From assembly GCA_963819855.1 (NCBI GenBank), contig CAWFYC010000028.1, forward strand, positions 186,001-250,000: DNA of 64,000 bases, given 5' to 3'. The notes beneath the pieces were generated by a model. It ran no database searches, had not been told where the DNA came from, and saw only the letters and a list, made by a program, of their open reading frames with translations. Below are positions 62,158-64,000 of the stretch, piece after piece. This DNA comes from JAMXLO01 sp963819855. Lineage in GTDB: Bacteria; Pseudomonadota; Alphaproteobacteria; Acetobacterales; Acetobacteraceae. Numbering within the stretch: the first letter of the stretch is position 1; each line of letters opens with the position of its first letter. Made by a program: the position numbers and the translations under genes.

Positions 62158-64000
62158 GCGGCCGTCGCCAGCGACTGGGCCCGTTGCTTGCGTTCGGCAA
62201 CGCGCAGCAGCACATTCAGCACGCCTTGCGCCATCCGCTCCGCGGTGAAGGCGGTCTCATAGCGCGCGCGCGCCGCGGCGCCGAGGCGGGCGCGCAGGGC
62301 AGCGTCCGAGATCAGGCGTTCAAAGCATGTGGTCAGCGAATCGACATCACCGGGCTCAGCCAGCAGCCCCGACACGCCATCCTCAACTACCTCGACCATG
62401 CCGCCGGCCCGGCAGCCGATAACCGGCTTTCCGAACATCATTCCCTCGACCAGCATCAGGCCGAAGGATTCGAAGCGCGAGGGCGTCACCAGGATGTCGC
62501 AGGCTTGGTAGAAGCCGCGCAGCCGCTCCTCCGCCACTGTGCCATGGAAACGCACCCGTTCGCGGATGGGTTCGGCAGCCGGATCCGCGTCAAAGCCTTC
62601 GCGGTAGGTGCCTCCCTCGGGCCTTGGGATGCGGTCATTGCCCACGATGTCGAGGTGAACCTGGCGATGCCGCGCGAGCACGTGCCTAGCCGCATGCAAC
62701 AGCACGTCGATGCCCTTCCGGGATTCGAGGCGGCCAACGAACAGGACGCGCAGGCAGCCCGGAGGCAGCGCCTCTGGCGCCTCACAGGGGAGGCGCGTCC
62801 AGTCCTCCAGGCCGAGCGGCACCATGAAGCACCGGTCCCGGCGGAGCGCCACTCCGCTGACCTGCTCGATCTCCGTTGCGATCGCGGCGCTGATCGCGTG
62901 AATTCCATCAGATTCCGACAGCAGCCGCTTCTCGCCTGCCAGCATGAGCGGGGCGTAGTCCCTCACCCAGACCGCATTGGCCCGGATACCGGGGTTGCTC
63001 TCGATCCAGAAATGCAGCGTGGTCTGCAGCGAGGTGACCAGCGGCGGCCAATCTGGCCCCAGCAGGGCCAAGCCCTCGCTATCCCAGATTGGTGCGTAGA
63101 TGGCGTCAACCTTGCGACGCGACGCGACCGCGGCCACCTCGCGGCCCACGCGGGCGATGTGTGGCGCGATGCGGCTGGGCATGCCAAGCGACGCGCCGGC
63201 CTCGGCGTCCTCTGGCCCGGGAACGACGCGGTGGACCCAAACGCCCTCCTCGAAATCGACGCAGTCAGTCGAGTCGCCGCGCGTCAGCACATGCACGCGG
63301 TGCCCCATCGCGGCGATGCCGCGCGCCAGGTTGTGGACATAACGGCCGATCCCCCCGACCGGCCCAGGGGGATACTCCTGGCTGATGAGGCAAAAGCAGC
63401 GCCAGCCGCCGGCAGGCTGCAGCGTGCGGAAGGGAAGCAAGGCCGACGGCGGACCGTTCCAGCGATCCAGGCCAGTGATCCGGCGCCCTGCCAGCCCGCG
63501 CAGCAACCCGTCGCGCCAGGCGCGGTCGACATCCTGCCAGAATTTTGTCCGACCGGCCGCGCCGATCTCGAACTCCGCGTTGATGTGGCGTCCGAACATC
63601 TCGATCCGCTCGCGCGACACGCGGATCACCTCGTCCAGCGAATGGTGGGCGAGGCCGTTCACCAAGCCGAAATATATGTGGTTCTTGATGATCGGGTAGA
63701 AGTGGGTGATCGACCGCGACTCGTTGCGGATATCGCTCGGCAGATATTTATGGTGGACGAACGCGCGCTCGAGCTGCGCGACGCGCCAGCCCGCGTCGAC
63801 CATGCGCACGACAACGTCGGACTCGTCGAGATAATATTCGTATTCCTCGTCGAAGCCGCCGATCGCGAGCAACGCCTCCCGCCGGAAGGCACTGTTCGCG
63901 CCGAGGGGATGCGGAAAATTCGCCGTGAATGGGAAGGACAGTTCGGGGGAGGCGCGCTGCCACGACAGGTCGGCGCGTCCCAGTCGGTCCACTGTGCCGT
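62154..64000 (-). CDS. Fusion: GT2-type plus GT4-type glycosyltransferase (partial at the window edge)
   Basis: At least 612 codons; the frame runs to the right edge and the true start lies beyond. The first ~190 visible residues are the end of a GT-A (GT2) domain: LGANSAFRREALLAIGGFDE, EYYLDESDVVVRMVDAGWRV. From about residue 205 a GT-B (GT4) domain follows: CFCLISQEYPPGPVGGIGRY, LRVLFVGRLESRKGIDVLLH, ILVTPSRFESFGLMLVEGMM, GKPVIGCRAGGMVEVVEDGV. Two transferases in one chain are typical of capsule or O-antigen assembly. Confidence 0.88.
   Translation of the reverse strand, partial: GTVDRLGRADLSWQRASPELSFPFTANFPHPLGANSAFRREALLAIGGFDEEYEYYLDESDVVVRMVDAGWRVAQLERAFVHHKYLPSDIRNESRSITHFYPIIKNHIYFGLVNGLAHHSLDEVIRVSRERIEMFGRHINAEFEIGAAGRTKFWQDVDRAWRDGLLRGLAGRRITGLDRWNGPPSALLPFRTLQPAGGWRCFCLISQEYPPGPVGGIGRYVHNLARGIAAMGHRVHVLTRGDSTDCVDFEEGVWVHRVVPGPEDAEAGASLGMPSRIAPHIARVGREVAAVASRRKVDAIYAPIWDSEGLALLGPDWPPLVTSLQTTLHFWIESNPGIRANAVWVRDYAPLMLAGEKRLLSESDGIHAISAAIATEIEQVSGVALRRDRCFMVPLGLEDWTRLPCEAPEALPPGCLRVLFVGRLESRKGIDVLLHAARHVLARHRQVHLDIVGNDRIPRPEGGTYREGFDADPAAEPIRERVRFHGTVAEERLRGFYQACDILVTPSRFESFGLMLVEGMMFGKPVIGCRAGGMVEVVEDGVSGLLAEPGDVDSLTTCFERLISDAALRARLGAAARARYETAFTAERMAQGVLNVLLRVAERKQRAQSLATAA

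Overview
This is GC-rich DNA with dense, frequently overlapping (ATGA-type) operons. It looks like a chromosomal segment of an alphaproteobacterium, most likely Rhodospirillales and perhaps Acetobacteraceae. That placement is inference, from the alphaproteobacterial elongator tRNA-Met (G1:U72 acceptor pair), the abundance of Liv/Dpp transporters, CaiB-type CoA-transferases and LLM flavin enzymes, a sorbosone-dehydrogenase remnant, and an IS21 subtype with extra ORFs. No ribosomal gene is present to settle it.

Layout, left part (1-46.8 kb). The 3' end of mnmA runs into tRNA-Met(CAU), and a convergent LysR gene also ends inside that tRNA. Two pirin genes follow, divergent from lysR, then a GFA-type zinc protein. 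A [NiFe]-hydrogenase maturation operon comes next, hypF-hypC-SIS-hypD-hypE, in which hypF is split by an 80-bp palindromic repeat. After an MFS transporter there is a minus-strand operon: CoA-transferase, GST, then a complete branched-chain-type ABC importer (livK-H-M-G-F). A Dpp/Opp-type importer follows, with two tandem Tat-exported binding proteins. Then come an LLM monooxygenase divergent from an orphan CoxL-like molybdenum hydroxylase subunit, a frameshifted second LLM, and a second Liv operon (livK-G-F-H-M) whose livG and livH carry single-base frameshifts. The run continues with a lactonase, a Zn-dehydrogenase, a DsbA/HCCA-isomerase-like protein, YqgE/AlgH, a DUF2189 membrane protein, and a catabolic-looking group (LLM, ThDP enzyme, MFS permease, amidohydrolase). 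It ends with tRNA-Thr(CGU), an ATP-grasp ligase and tRNA-Ser(CGA).

Right part (46.8-60.3 kb) looks like a decaying integration hotspot. A broken tyrosine integrase abuts the tRNA-Ser 3' end. Beyond it lie remnants of a formate dehydrogenase alpha subunit fused by deletion to a [2Fe-2S] subunit, an esterase, an LLM enzyme, a radical SAM protein, a sorbosone dehydrogenase, a decayed IS21 element, and fragments of ModA, MsrB and an alcohol dehydrogenase. Only an LLM enzyme, a VOC protein and a cupin look intact there. The window ends in two overlapping genes for multidomain glycosyltransferases (60.4-64 kb); the second runs off the edge.

Three families of short palindromic repeats lie between, and once inside, genes. 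No CRISPR array or defence system was seen. The strongest leads are the repeat-split hypF, the SIS gene lodged in the hyp operon, the shared-CATG divergent gene pair, the degraded tRNA-Ser island, and a possible structured RNA near 44.8 kb.
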